A stretch of 64,000 nt of DNA from Pseudomonas chlororaphis subsp. aurantiaca (GCF_013466605.1 NZ_CP059162.1:4960001-5024000); one strand, 5' to 3'; counted from the first letter of the stretch, positions 43,875-53,264 are shown. Translations and numbers: made by a program. Notes: generated from the sequence alone by a model not told the origin.

Positions 43875-46031
43875 GTGTTCGCTCGTCTTTCCGTTCTGCC
43901 CTACTGCCTGTTTCTCTGTCTCCTGACACTATTGCCACTGTCATCGGCCCAGGCGATGGGTTTGCCGGGCCTGCTCAACAGCGGTAAAACCCAGCCACAA
44001 GCCGAGCAGCCCCTGGGACAGTCGCTGGACGAGGTCATCAAATCCCTGGAAAACGACCAGCAACGTACCCAACTGCTGACCGACCTGAAAAAGCTTCGCG
44101 ACGCCACGAAAAAAGCCCAGACGCCCGCCGAAGAAGGCGTGCTCGGCCTGATCGGCGGCACCCTGTCCAGCTTCGAAAAACAGTTCTCCGGCGCCGACAG
44201 CCCAATCACCCGCTGGTCGAACGAATTCGATCAGGCCCAGGATGAACTGGCAGCCCTGATGCTGCCAGCCAGCGAATGGCTGCCGATCATCTTCGCCTTC
44301 GCCCTGATCCTGATGGTCTGGAGCCTGCTGGCGGCGGCGCTGATCTGGCTCAGTCACCGCCTGCGGGAGCGTTTCGGCCTCACCGAAGAACTGCCGCAAC
44401 ACCCCAAGACCTGGGACCTGCTGCGCTTCGCCCTGCGCAAACTGGGGCCCTGGCTGATCGCGCTGATCATGACCGTGTACATGACCTACAAACTGCCGTC
44501 GTCCCTGGGAAAGGACCTGGCCATGGTCCTGGCTTACGCACTGGTGGTCGGCACCTGCTTCTCGGCGATCTGCGTGATCGCCTTTTCCGTGCTGGACGGT
44601 CCGAACCGTCACCGCGCCCTGTACATCCTGCGCCGCCAGGCGTTCCGGCCGTTATGGCTGATCGGCAGTTTCGCCGCCTTCGGCGAGGCCTTGAGCGACC
44701 CACGCTTGATCGCCAGCCTGGGCAGCCACCTGGCGCACACCGCGGCCACCTTCGCCAATGTCATGGCGGCCCTGTCCACCGGCGTGTTCATCCTGCGTTT
44801 CCGCCGGCCGATCGCGCACCTGATCCGCAACCAGCCGCTGTCCCGGCGCCTGACCCGCCGCGCCCTGAGCGATACCATCGAGATCATCGGCACCTTCTGG
44901 TACCTGCCAGCGCTGGTGCTGGTGGCCATTTCCCTGTTCGCCACCTTCATTTCCGCCGGCGACACCAGCACCGCCCTGCGCCAGTCGCTGATCTGCACCG
45001 TGCTGCTGGTGCTGTGCATGGTGATCAATGGCCTGGTGCGCCGCCATTCCCTCAAGCCCCAGCGCGGGCACAAGCGCCACGCCCTGTATTCCGAGCGCCT
45101 GAAAGGTTTCTTCTACACCCTCGCCCACCTGATGGTGTGGCTGGTGTTCATCGAACTCGGCCTGCGGGTCTGGGGCATGTCGCTGATCCGCTTCACCGAA
45201 GGCGACGGCCACGAAATCAGCGTCAAGCTGTTCAGCCTCGGCGGCACCCTGCTGTTCGCCTGGCTGATCTGGATCCTCAGTGACACCGCGGTGCACCACG
45301 CCCTGACCCGCTCGCGCAAAGGCCTGGCCAATGCCCGGGCGCAGACCATGATGCCGCTGATCCGCAACGTGCTGTTCGTGGCGATCTTCATCATCGCCCT
45401 GATCGTCGCCCTGGCGAACATGGGCATGAACGTCACGCCGCTGCTGGCCGGTGCCGGGGTGATCGGCCTGGCCATCGGCTTTGGCGCCCAGTCGCTGGTG
45501 GCCGACCTGATCACCGGCCTGTTCATCATCATCGAGGACTCCCTGGCCATCGACGACTACGTGGACGTCGGCGGCCACCTGGGCACCGTCGAAGGCCTGA
45601 CCATCCGCACCGTGCGCCTGCGGGACATCGACGGCATCGTGCACACCATCCCGTTCAGCGAAATCAAGAGCATCAAGAACTACTCCCGGGAGTTCGGCTA
45701 CGCGATCTTCCGGGTGGCCATTCCGTACAACATGGACATAGACGAGGCCATCAAGCTGATGCGCGATGTTGGCCAGAAGATGCGCACCGACCCGCTGCAA
45801 CGGCGCAACATCTGGTCGCCGCTGGAGTTCCAGGGGGTGGAGAGCTTCGAGTCCGGCAACGCGATTCTGCGCGCCCGCTTCAAGACCGCGCCGATCAAGC
45901 AATGGGAAGTGTCACGGGCCTTCAACCTGTCCCTCAAGCGCCACCTCGACGAAGCCGGAATGGACCTGGCCACGCCACGCATGAGCGTGCAAGTGATCAC
46001 CGCCGGCGGCGGCCCTCAGCAAGAGGAGTAA
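43875..46031 (+). CDS. MscS family mechanosensitive channel (YbiO-like)
   Basis: A 718-residue inner-membrane protein with a signal peptide, a periplasmic N-terminal domain (to about residue 130), multiple transmembrane helices, and a C-terminal MscS core. The pore helix region reads LLAGAGVIGLAIGFGAQSLVADLITGLFIIIED, followed by the beta domain IDDYVDVGGHLGTVEGL. Size and layout resemble E. coli YbiO. It would protect against hypo-osmotic shock. The start is GTG 43875 with GAGG upstream. Confidence 0.92.
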   Translation: MFARLSVLPYCLFLCLLTLLPLSSAQAMGLPGLLNSGKTQPQAEQPLGQSLDEVIKSLENDQQRTQLLTDLKKLRDATKKAQTPAEEGVLGLIGGTLSSFEKQFSGADSPITRWSNEFDQAQDELAALMLPASEWLPIIFAFALILMVWSLLAAALIWLSHRLRERFGLTEELPQHPKTWDLLRFALRKLGPWLIALIMTVYMTYKLPSSLGKDLAMVLAYALVVGTCFSAICVIAFSVLDGPNRHRALYILRRQAFRPLWLIGSFAAFGEALSDPRLIASLGSHLAHTAATFANVMAALSTGVFILRFRRPIAHLIRNQPLSRRLTRRALSDTIEIIGTFWYLPALVLVAISLFATFISAGDTSTALRQSLICTVLLVLCMVINGLVRRHSLKPQRGHKRHALYSERLKGFFYTLAHLMVWLVFIELGLRVWGMSLIRFTEGDGHEISVKLFSLGGTLLFAWLIWILSDTAVHHALTRSRKGLANARAQTMMPLIRNVLFVAIFIIALIVALANMGMNVTPLLAGAGVIGLAIGFGAQSLVADLITGLFIIIEDSLAIDDYVDVGGHLGTVEGLTIRTVRLRDIDGIVHTIPFSEIKSIKNYSREFGYAIFRVAIPYNMDIDEAIKLMRDVGQKMRTDPLQRRNIWSPLEFQGVESFESGNAILRARFKTAPIKQWEVSRAFNLSLKRHLDEAGMDLATPRMSVQVITAGGGPQQEE

Positions 46032-46138
46032 GGCGACCGGCCGCGCACCGGCAAGGGCGCGGCCGCACTCTCCACGACTGGGGCGGTCACAGGTTTTGCC
46101 ACCTGAGCAGCACAACAATAATCATGGAGAGAGTCCCT

Positions 46139-47485
46139 ATGCAGCTATCCGCTATCGCCCAAGCCTGCCTGATCAGCGTCCTGGCCTTGTCCAGCCAGGT
46201 CGCCAACGCCGTCGACGACAGCGCCATGGAACAGGCCCGCCAGTACATCGCCGAACAGGCCAAGGCCCTGGAGCCGGCGCTGCTGGAAACCCGTCGCGAT
46301 ATCCACGCCCACCCGGAACTCGGCAACACCGAATACCGCACTGCTGAACGGGTGGCCACGCAATTGCGCGCCCTGGGCCTGGAGGTCAAGACCGGCGTCG
46401 CCCGCACCGGCGTGGTGGCGGTGCTCAAGGGCGCTCTGCCCGGCCCAACCGTGGCCCTGCGCGCCGACATGGATGCGCTGCCGGTCAAGGAAGTCGCGGA
46501 CCTGCCGTTCGCCTCCAAGGCCAAGGGACGCTACCTGGACAAGGAAGTGGACGTCATGCACGCCTGCGGCCATGACGCCCACACCGCCATCCTGCTGAGC
46601 ACGGCGAAAATCCTCAGCGACATGCGCGAGCGCCTGCCCGGCACCGTGGTGTTCTATTTCCAGCCCGCCGAAGAAGGCCCGAGCGATTTCGTCCCCGACG
46701 GCAAGAACACCTGGGGCGCGAAGATGATGGTGCAGGAAGACATGATGAAATCGCCCAAGCCGGACGCGGTGTTCGGCCTGCATGTCTGGGCCGGGATTCC
46801 GGCCGGGCGCATCGCCTATCGACCGGGCCCGACCCTGGCCAGCTCCGACGACCTGCGCATCAGGATCCTCGGCAAGCAAACGCACGCCGGCCGCCCCTGG
46901 GACGGCATCGACCCGATCACGGTCGGCGCCCAGATCGTCGTCGGGCTACAGACCGTGATCAGCCGCCGCACCGATATCTCGTCGTTTCCCTCGGTGGTCA
47001 GCATCGGCACCATCAACGGCGGCACGCGCTACAACATCATCCCCGAGTCGCTGGACATGACCGGCACCATCCGCTCCTACGACTACGGCATCCGTCAGAA
47101 GCTGCACAGCGATGTGCGCCAGACCGTGGAGAAGATCGCCGAAAGCGGTGGCGCCAAGGCCGAGGTGAGCATCATCGAGAAGTACGACCCGACCATCAAC
47201 GACCCGGCCCTGACCGAGAAAATGCTGCCGAGCCTGCGCTGGGCGGCCAAGGACGATGTGGTGCAGGGCCCGTTGGTGGGAGGCGCGGAAGACTTTTCCT
47301 TCTATGCCAAGGAGGCGCCGGGGCTGTTCGTGTTCCTCGGCGTGACGCCGCGGGACCAGGACATGGCCAAGGCCGCGCCGAACCACAACCCGGGGTTCTT
47401 TGTCGATGAGTCGGCGCTGCTGGTGGGCGTGCGTACCCTGGCGTCATTGACCACCGATTACCTGTTCGCCGGGGTCAAACCCTAA
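46139..47485 (+). CDS. Secreted M20 family metallo-hydrolase (amidohydrolase)
   Basis: A 448-residue protein with a signal peptide (MQLSAIAQACLISVLALSSQ, cleaved after VANA). The M20D motifs are visible: RRDIHAHPELGNTEYRT, LRADMDALPV, MHACGHDAHTAILL, FQPAEEGPSDF and the dimerisation domain with KQTHAGRPWDGIDP. It would hydrolyse N-acyl amino acids or peptides in the periplasm. The ATG at 46139 has GGAGAG upstream and gives a clean signal peptide; ATG 46124 does not. Confidence 0.92.
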   Translation: MQLSAIAQACLISVLALSSQVANAVDDSAMEQARQYIAEQAKALEPALLETRRDIHAHPELGNTEYRTAERVATQLRALGLEVKTGVARTGVVAVLKGALPGPTVALRADMDALPVKEVADLPFASKAKGRYLDKEVDVMHACGHDAHTAILLSTAKILSDMRERLPGTVVFYFQPAEEGPSDFVPDGKNTWGAKMMVQEDMMKSPKPDAVFGLHVWAGIPAGRIAYRPGPTLASSDDLRIRILGKQTHAGRPWDGIDPITVGAQIVVGLQTVISRRTDISSFPSVVSIGTINGGTRYNIIPESLDMTGTIRSYDYGIRQKLHSDVRQTVEKIAESGGAKAEVSIIEKYDPTINDPALTEKMLPSLRWAAKDDVVQGPLVGGAEDFSFYAKEAPGLFVFLGVTPRDQDMAKAAPNHNPGFFVDESALLVGVRTLASLTTDYLFAGVKP

Positions 47486-47505
47486 GGATCGAAACACCCC
47501 TGGCG

Positions 47506-47545
47506 TCATCGCGAGCAAGCCCGCTCCTGCAACGGGAGCGGGCTC
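47506..47545. repeat. REP-like hairpin, family A (short)
   Basis: atcgcgagcaagcccgctcc then a compact stem (gcccgctcc/gggagcgggc). It sits between the convergent M20 and GntR genes and overlaps the GntR stop by two bases, so it may act as terminator. Confidence 0.7.
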
Positions 47546-48257
47546 AGACCACATCGACGCCGACATGGATCGCATCGTGGCGCCAGAACTCCAGGTCGCA
47601 GTCGATCAGGCGCTGGTGCTGGTCGTAATTGACCCGGGCGATCCGCAGCCCCGGACTGCCCGCCGACACCTTCAGCGCCGCCGCGGCGTCCACCGGCAAT
47701 GAAGTCGGCACGATTTCGAAGCGCACCCGGCCGTAATTCAGGTCGTAGTGCCGCGCGTACAGCTCGGTGATCGACTGGTTCAGGTCGAACTCGAGGATGC
47801 CCGGAAAATACTGCGGATTGAGGTAGTGCTCCACATACAGCACCAGGCGCTCGTCGATGCGCCGTACCCGACGGATCTGGATCACGCTGGACAGCGCCGG
47901 CAGTTGCAGCCAGGCACAGACCGCCGCTGAAGCCGGTTGCAGACGCGCCGAGATCATCTCGGTCGACGGCACTCGCCCCTGGGCGCTGACCATCGCGTGA
48001 AAGTGGCTGCGCTGCATCAGGTTGTAGGCCAGGCGCGGTGGCGAGACGAACCAGCCACGCCGCTCCTCGCGATAGATCTGGCCCTGGGCCTCCAACTGCA
48101 ACAAGGCTTCGCGCACGGTAATCCGGGTAGTACCGAACAACTCGCTGAGCTTGCGCTCGGCCGGCAGCCTGCTACCGGGCGCCAACAACCCGTGATCGAT
48201 CTGTTCCTGCAGGACCTGCCCAATGGCTGTCACCGCCTTGACTGCCTCTTCGCGCAT
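47544..48257 (-). CDS. GntR/UTRA transcriptional regulator (PhnF/PhnR-like)
   Basis: A 237-residue regulator. The N-terminal winged helix shows LLAPGSRLPAERKLSELFGTTRITVREALLQLEAQGQIYREERRG; the C-terminal UTRA ligand-binding domain runs from about residue 85 to the end, with the C-terminal ISSUE-like block CDLEFWRHDAIHV. UTRA regulators of this branch control phosphonate uptake. It is divergent from the ABC operon, and TGGTCTAGACCA-like sites lie between them. Confidence 0.88.
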   Translation of the reverse strand: MREEAVKAVTAIGQVLQEQIDHGLLAPGSRLPAERKLSELFGTTRITVREALLQLEAQGQIYREERRGWFVSPPRLAYNLMQRSHFHAMVSAQGRVPSTEMISARLQPASAAVCAWLQLPALSSVIQIRRVRRIDERLVLYVEHYLNPQYFPGILEFDLNQSITELYARHYDLNYGRVRFEIVPTSLPVDAAAALKVSAGSPGLRIARVNYDQHQRLIDCDLEFWRHDAIHVGVDVV

Positions 48258-48271
48258 CAACGTTACCTATC

Positions 48272-48283
48272 TGGACTAGACCA
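48272..48283. promoter_or_regulatory. PhnF-type operator 1 (TGGACTAGACCA)
   Basis: Eleven of twelve bases match the palindrome TGGTCTAGACCA. It lies 15 bases upstream of the regulator start, a position suited to autorepression. Confidence 0.62.
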
Positions 48284-48441
48284 GCACTGTTTCAGGGCAA
48301 AACGTGCCTGGAAAAAAGGCACTCAGCCTTCACCGAGAGCCTAGGCAATGCATATGACTGACAGATGACAAAGCCGCCCAATGGCTGTGCCAGACGCCTG
48401 CAATTGGCTGGCCAAGTCCTTTCATATCAGCCGTTTAGCCT

Positions 48442-48448
48442 TGGTCTA
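48442..48448. promoter_or_regulatory. PhnF-type half-site (TGGTCTA)
   Basis: A single exact half of the same dyad, roughly midway between the two genes; weak on its own. Confidence 0.35.
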
Positions 48449-48550
48449 CGCTTATCTCGCAGCCCCGCACCTGCCGCCCGCGAATGCCCTGCAGGACTGA
48501 TGCCGACATTAAAGTGTCATCCAGCCGGCTTAGATTGGCTCAGGTATTGC

Positions 48551-48562
48551 TGACCTAGACCA
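48551..48562. promoter_or_regulatory. PhnF-type operator 2 (TGACCTAGACCA)
   Basis: Ten of twelve bases match TGGTCTAGACCA, 48 bases before the start of the binding-protein gene. Confidence 0.6.
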
Positions 48563-48609
48563 ACAACGTTAGACAAACACAGCGTTGAACACGCCCAAAG
48601 GAGCTTCGG

Positions 48610-49677
48610 ATGAAACAGCTTTTCCTGGCATCACTGTTAGGCTCGACCATCGCCCTGTGCACCGCCGCCATGGCCGCTGATACCGACTTGAAGACCCTGG
48701 AAGCCGCGGCGAAAGCCGAAGGCGCCGTCAACAGCGTCGGCATGCCCGACGACTGGGCCAACTGGAAAGGGACCTGGGAAGACCTGGCCAAGAACTACGG
48801 CCTCAAGCACATCGACACCGACATGAGCTCGGCCCAGGAGATCGCCAAGTTCGCCGCCGAGAAAGACAACGCCAGCGCCGACATCGGCGACGTGGGCGCG
48901 GCCTTCGGTCCGATCGCGGTCAAGCAGGGCGTGGTCCAGCCTTACAAGCCAAGCACCTGGGACCAGGTCCCGGACTGGGCCAAGGACAAGGATGGCAACT
49001 GGGCGCTGGCCTATACCGGCACCATCGCCTTCATCATCAACAAGAAGCTGCTGCACGGTTCCGAAGCGCCGAAAAGCTGGGCCGACCTGGAGAAAGGCAA
49101 ATACAAGGTCTCCATCGGTGACGTGAGCACCGCCGCCCAGGCCGCCAACGGCGTGCTGGCCGCGGCCATCGCCAAGGGCGGCGATGAAAAGAACATCCAG
49201 CCGGCGCTGCTGATGTTCGCCGAGATCGCCAAGCAAGGGCGCCTGTCGCTGGCCAACCCGACCATCGCCACCATGGAAAAGGGTGAAGTGGAAGTCGGCG
49301 TGGTCTGGGACTTCAACGGCCTGAGCTACCGCAACAAGATGGTCAACAAGGACGACTATATCGTGCTGATCCCCTCGGACGGCTCGGTGATCTCCGGCTA
49401 CACCACTATCATCAACAAATACGCCAAGCACCCGAACGCGGCCAAGCTGACCCGTGAATACATCTTCAGCGATGCCGGGCAGATCAACCTGGCACGCGGC
49501 AATGCGCGTCCGATCCGCGCCGAGCACCTGACCCTGCCCGCCGAAGTCCAGGCCAACCTGCTGCCCAACGAGCAGTACAAGAAAGTCACGCCGATCAAGG
49601 ACGCCGATGCCTGGGAGAAGACCTCCAAGGCCCTGCCACAGAAATGGCAGGAAGAAGTGATCATCAACATGCAGTAA
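48610..49677 (+). CDS. ABC transporter periplasmic binding protein (phosphonate/phosphoester type)
   Basis: A 355-residue type II binding protein with a signal peptide (MKQLFLASLLGSTIALCTAA, then MAADTD). The two-lobe layout resembles the Fe3+/putrescine/2-aminoethylphosphonate group. Regions such as DIGDVGAAFGPIAVKQG and VSTAAQAANGV would line the ligand cleft. AAGGAG precedes the ATG. First gene of the operon; the ligand is inferred from the linked phosphodiesterase, HAD phosphatase and UTRA regulator. Confidence 0.88.
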   Translation: MKQLFLASLLGSTIALCTAAMAADTDLKTLEAAAKAEGAVNSVGMPDDWANWKGTWEDLAKNYGLKHIDTDMSSAQEIAKFAAEKDNASADIGDVGAAFGPIAVKQGVVQPYKPSTWDQVPDWAKDKDGNWALAYTGTIAFIINKKLLHGSEAPKSWADLEKGKYKVSIGDVSTAAQAANGVLAAAIAKGGDEKNIQPALLMFAEIAKQGRLSLANPTIATMEKGEVEVGVVWDFNGLSYRNKMVNKDDYIVLIPSDGSVISGYTTIINKYAKHPNAAKLTREYIFSDAGQINLARGNARPIRAEHLTLPAEVQANLLPNEQYKKVTPIKDADAWEKTSKALPQKWQEEVIINMQ

Positions 49678-49688
49678 TGCCGCATCCG

Positions 49689-49776
49689 TGTAGGAGCGAG
49701 GCTTGCCTGTGATAGCAGCGCCGGGGTCCCAGACGGATCGCGGTGCCTGCATCGCGGGCAAGCTCCGCTCCTACAG
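49689..49776. repeat. REP-like inverted repeat, family A, inside the ABC operon
   Basis: tgtaggagcgaggcttgcct at 49689 and the opposing arm atcgcgggcaagctccgctc ending at 49776. It separates the binding-protein gene from the rest of the operon. Confidence 0.83.
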
Positions 49777-49805
49777 GGCTGTTCTGCCTTGCGGAGTCCT
49801 CCCCC

Positions 49806-50612
49806 ATGCCACACAACGTCATCCTTGTCGTGCTCGACGGCCTCAACCACGAGGTCGCCCGCCATGCCATGGGACACCTTCAGGCCTACGTCGGCGCAGG
49901 ACGCGCAGCGCTGTACAAGCTGGAATGTGAACTGCCGGCCCTGTCCCGACCGCTCTACGAATGCATCCTGACCGGGGTGCCACCGCTGGACAGCGGCATC
50001 GTGCACAACAACGTCTCGCGCCTGTCCAACCAGCGCAGCATTTTCCACTATGCCAGCGCCGCCGGGCTCAGCACCGCCGCCGCGGCCTATCACTGGGTCA
50101 GCGAGCTGTACAACCGCTCACCGTTCGAGCCAGCCCGGGACCGGCATACCGACAACAAGAAGTTGCCGATCCAGCACGGGCATTTCTACTGGAACGACCA
50201 CTACCCCGATTCCCACCTGTTCGCCGATGCCGAGCACCTGCGGCTGCGCCATGCGCCGAACTTTCTGCTGGTGCACCCGATGAACATCGACGACGCCGGG
50301 CACAAGCACGGCCTCGATAGCCCGCAATACCGCAACAGCGCACGCTCGGCCGACATCCTCCTCGCCGACTACCTGCAGGGCTGGCTCGACGCCAGCTACC
50401 AGGTGCTGGTGACCGCCGACCACGGCATGAACAACGACCGTTCCCACAACGGCCTGCTGCCCGAGGAGCGGGAAGTGCCGCTGTTCGTCCTCGGCGATGC
50501 GTTCAGCTTCAGCCCCGTCGCCACCCCGGATCAGACCGAGCTGTGCGGCACCATCTGCGAATTGCTCGGCGCGCCCCACGACAAACCTGTATGCCGGGAG
50601 TTGCTGAAGTGA
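49806..50612 (+). CDS. Cytoplasmic alkaline-phosphatase-superfamily phosphodiesterase/phosphonate hydrolase
   Basis: A 268-residue protein of the nucleotide pyrophosphatase/phosphonoacetate hydrolase branch. The first metal Asp is Asp11 (VVLDGLNHE). The nucleophile position is probably Ser47 in ELPALSRPLYECILTG, where relatives usually have Thr. NIDDAGHKHGLDS and TADHGMNND supply the remaining metal ligands. No signal peptide, so it acts in the cytoplasm, on the imported ligand. Its stop overlaps the next start (GTGA). GGAG nine bases before ATG 49806. Confidence 0.85.
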   Translation: MPHNVILVVLDGLNHEVARHAMGHLQAYVGAGRAALYKLECELPALSRPLYECILTGVPPLDSGIVHNNVSRLSNQRSIFHYASAAGLSTAAAAYHWVSELYNRSPFEPARDRHTDNKKLPIQHGHFYWNDHYPDSHLFADAEHLRLRHAPNFLLVHPMNIDDAGHKHGLDSPQYRNSARSADILLADYLQGWLDASYQVLVTADHGMNNDRSHNGLLPEEREVPLFVLGDAFSFSPVATPDQTELCGTICELLGAPHDKPVCRELLK

Positions 50613-51454
50613 AGGCATTCACCCGCGGCAAATGGCTGGCAATCCTGTGCCTCTTGCCCTTTGCCCTGTTCTTCATCGTGTTCCAGATCGCCCCGCTGCT
50701 CTGGGTGCTGGTCAACAGCCTGCAATCGGAAGAATTCGGCTGGGGCCTGGCCAACTTCAACAAGATCTTCAGCTCGAAGTTCTATCTGCAGGCCATCCAG
50801 TACAGCCTGGAGATCAGCTTCTGGTCGAGCGTGTTCGGCATCGTCATCGCGATCCTCGGCAGCTACTCGCTGCGCCGGGTCGACTCGAAGCTGCGCAACT
50901 TCGTCAACGCCTTTGCCAACATGACCAGCAACTTCGCCGGCGTCCCCCTGGCATTCGCCTTCATCATCCTGCTGGGCTTCAACGGCAGCATCACCATCAT
51001 GCTCAAGCAGGCGGGGATCATTCAGGACTTCAACCTGTACTCCAAGACCGGCCTGATCATCCTCTACACCTACTTCCAGATCCCCCTGGGCGTGCTGCTG
51101 CTCTACCCGGCCTTCGACGCCCTGCGCGAAGACTGGCGCGAGTCCGCGGCATTGCTCGGCGCCAGTGGCTGGCAGTTCTGGCGCCATATCGGCCTGCCGG
51201 TGCTGACCCCGGCGCTGCTGGGGACCTTCGTCATCCTGCTGGCCAACGCCCTGGGCGCCTATGCCACGGTCTATGCGCTGACCACCGGCAACTTCAACGT
51301 GCTGCCGATCCGCATCGCCGCCATGGTTTCCGGCGACATCTCCCTGGACCCGAACATGGCCAGCGCCCTGGCCGTGGTCCTGGTGGCGCTGATGACCCTG
51401 GTGACCATCGTCCATCAGTTGCTGTTGAAGAGGAGCTACCATGTCTCGCGCTGA
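50609..51454 (+). CDS. ABC transporter permease 1
   Basis: A 281-residue inner-membrane permease with six helices. The EAA-type cytoplasmic loop reads DALREDWRESAALLGASGWQFWRHIGLPVL. The start is the GTG at 50609 (GTGA overlap with the phosphodiesterase stop), with GGGAG nine bases upstream. Pairs with permease 2. Confidence 0.9.
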   Translation: MKAFTRGKWLAILCLLPFALFFIVFQIAPLLWVLVNSLQSEEFGWGLANFNKIFSSKFYLQAIQYSLEISFWSSVFGIVIAILGSYSLRRVDSKLRNFVNAFANMTSNFAGVPLAFAFIILLGFNGSITIMLKQAGIIQDFNLYSKTGLIILYTYFQIPLGVLLLYPAFDALREDWRESAALLGASGWQFWRHIGLPVLTPALLGTFVILLANALGAYATVYALTTGNFNVLPIRIAAMVSGDISLDPNMASALAVVLVALMTLVTIVHQLLLKRSYHVSR

Positions 51455-52241
51455 ACCCGGCTCCGCCGCCCTCTATCACCGGCTCGTGGTGTACCTGCTG
51501 TTCGCCATCCTCCTGCTGCCGCTGGCCGGGACCCTGGTCTACTCCATCGCCAGCAGCTGGTCGGCGACCATCCTGCCCAGCGGCTTTACCTTCAAGTGGT
51601 ATATCCAGCTGTGGAGCGACCCGCGCTTCCTGCATGCCTTCGGCCAGTCGCTGCTGGTCTGCGTCGGCGCCCTGATCCTGTCGGTGGTGCTGATCCTGCC
51701 GCTGCTGTTCGTGGTGCACTACCACTTCCCACGGCTCGATGCGCTGATGAACATCCTGATCCTGCTGCCGTTCGCGGTGCCGCCGGTGGTGTCCTCGGTG
51801 GGCCTGCTGCAACTCTACGGTTCAGGGCCGTTCGCCATGGTCGGCACGCCGTGGATCCTCGTCGGCTGCTACTTCACCGTGGCCCTGCCCTTCATGTACC
51901 GGGCGATCACCAACAACCTGCAGGCGATCAACCTGCGCGACCTGATGGACGCTGCCCAGCTGCTGGGCGCCAGCACCTGGCAGGCGGCTTTCCTGGTGGT
52001 GCTGCCGAACCTGCGCAAGGGCCTGATGGTGGCCCTGTTGCTGTCGTTCTCGTTCCTGTTCGGCGAATTCGTGTTCGCCAACATCCTGGTGGGTACCCGC
52101 TACGAAACCTTGCAGGTCTACCTGAACAACATGCGCAACAGCAGCGGCCACTTCACCAGCGCGCTGGTGATTTCCTACTTCTTCTTTGTGCTGGTTCTGA
52201 CCTGGGCCGCCAACATCTTGAACAAGGACAAAAGCCAATGA
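51441..52241 (+). CDS. ABC transporter permease 2
   Basis: A 266-residue inner-membrane permease with six helices and the EAA-type loop RDLMDAAQLLGASTWQAAFLVVLPNLRKG. Its ATG lies 14 bases inside permease 1, with GAGGAG upstream inside that gene. Its stop overlaps the ATPase start (ATGA). Confidence 0.9.
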   Translation: MSRAEPGSAALYHRLVVYLLFAILLLPLAGTLVYSIASSWSATILPSGFTFKWYIQLWSDPRFLHAFGQSLLVCVGALILSVVLILPLLFVVHYHFPRLDALMNILILLPFAVPPVVSSVGLLQLYGSGPFAMVGTPWILVGCYFTVALPFMYRAITNNLQAINLRDLMDAAQLLGASTWQAAFLVVLPNLRKGLMVALLLSFSFLFGEFVFANILVGTRYETLQVYLNNMRNSSGHFTSALVISYFFFVLVLTWAANILNKDKSQ

Positions 52242-53227
52242 GCTTCGTCAGCGTCCAACACCTGCAGAAAAATTACAGTGGCACCCCGGTGTTCAGCGAC
52301 ATCAACTGCGAAATCCACAAGGGCGAATTCGTCACCCTGCTCGGCCCCTCCGGCTGCGGCAAGTCCACCCTGCTGCGCTGCATCGCCGGCCTGACCCCGG
52401 TGGACGCCGGCAAGATTCTCCTCGACGGCCACGACATCGTGCCGCTGAGCCCGCAGAAACGCGGGATCGGCATGGTGTTCCAGAGCTATGCGCTGTTCCC
52501 CAACATGACCGTGGAACAGAACGTGGCTTTCGGCCTGCGCATGCAGAAGGTCAACGCCGACGAGAGCCACAAGCGCGTGCTCGAAGTCCTGCGCCTGGTG
52601 GAACTGCACGACTTCGCCAGTCGTTATCCCCATCAACTGTCCGGGGGCCAGTGCCAGCGCGTGGCCCTGGCCCGCTCGCTGGTGACCCGCCCACGCCTGT
52701 TGCTGCTGGACGAGCCGCTGTCAGCGCTGGACGCAAGGATCCGCAAGCACCTGCGCGAGCAGATCCGGCAGATCCAGCGCGAACTGGGGCTGACCACGAT
52801 TTTCGTCACCCATGACCAGGAAGAAGCCCTGACCATGTCCGACCGCATCTTCCTGATGAACCAGGGCAAGATCGTCCAGAGCGGTGACGCCGAGACGCTC
52901 TACACCGCACCGGTGGATGTGTTCGCCGCAGGCTTCATCGGCAACTACAACCTGCTGGACGCCGAAAGCGCCAGCAAGTTGCTGCAGCGACCGATCAACG
53001 GGCGTATCGCAATTCGCCCCGAGGCCATCGAACTGCGCAAGGACGGCGAACCCGACGCGCAGATCCGCAGCCACAGCCTGCTGGGCAACGTGATCCGCTA
53101 CCGGGTCGAGGCCCGTGGCGTGGAGCTGGTGGTGGATGTATTGAACCGCTCGCCGGACGATCTGCACCCCGACGGTCAACGCCTGGCCCTTTCCATCGAT
53201 CCCGCGGCCCTCTGTGAGGTAGCCTGA
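52238..53227 (+). CDS. ABC transporter ATP-binding protein
   Basis: A 329-residue ATPase. Walker A GPSGCGKST is at residues 36-44, the Q-loop is VFQSYALFPNMTV, the signature QLSGGQCQRVALARSL, Walker B LLLLDEPLSALDA and the switch His FVTHDQEEAL. The C-terminal ~90 residues form a TOBE/regulatory domain. Same branch as the PotA/FbpC/PhnT ATPases. Last of the overlapping transporter genes. Confidence 0.93.
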   Translation: MSFVSVQHLQKNYSGTPVFSDINCEIHKGEFVTLLGPSGCGKSTLLRCIAGLTPVDAGKILLDGHDIVPLSPQKRGIGMVFQSYALFPNMTVEQNVAFGLRMQKVNADESHKRVLEVLRLVELHDFASRYPHQLSGGQCQRVALARSLVTRPRLLLLDEPLSALDARIRKHLREQIRQIQRELGLTTIFVTHDQEEALTMSDRIFLMNQGKIVQSGDAETLYTAPVDVFAAGFIGNYNLLDAESASKLLQRPINGRIAIRPEAIELRKDGEPDAQIRSHSLLGNVIRYRVEARGVELVVDVLNRSPDDLHPDGQRLALSIDPAALCEVA

Positions 53228-53264
53228 TGACTTTGACGCAAACGATTAAGAGAGAGCGGTACTA

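Larger units (their letters stand above)
48258..48609. other. Divergent control region of the phosphonate/phosphodiester locus
   Basis: About 350 bases without a gene. It contains two full PhnF-type dyads and one half-site, placed near each promoter. Confidence 0.6.
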
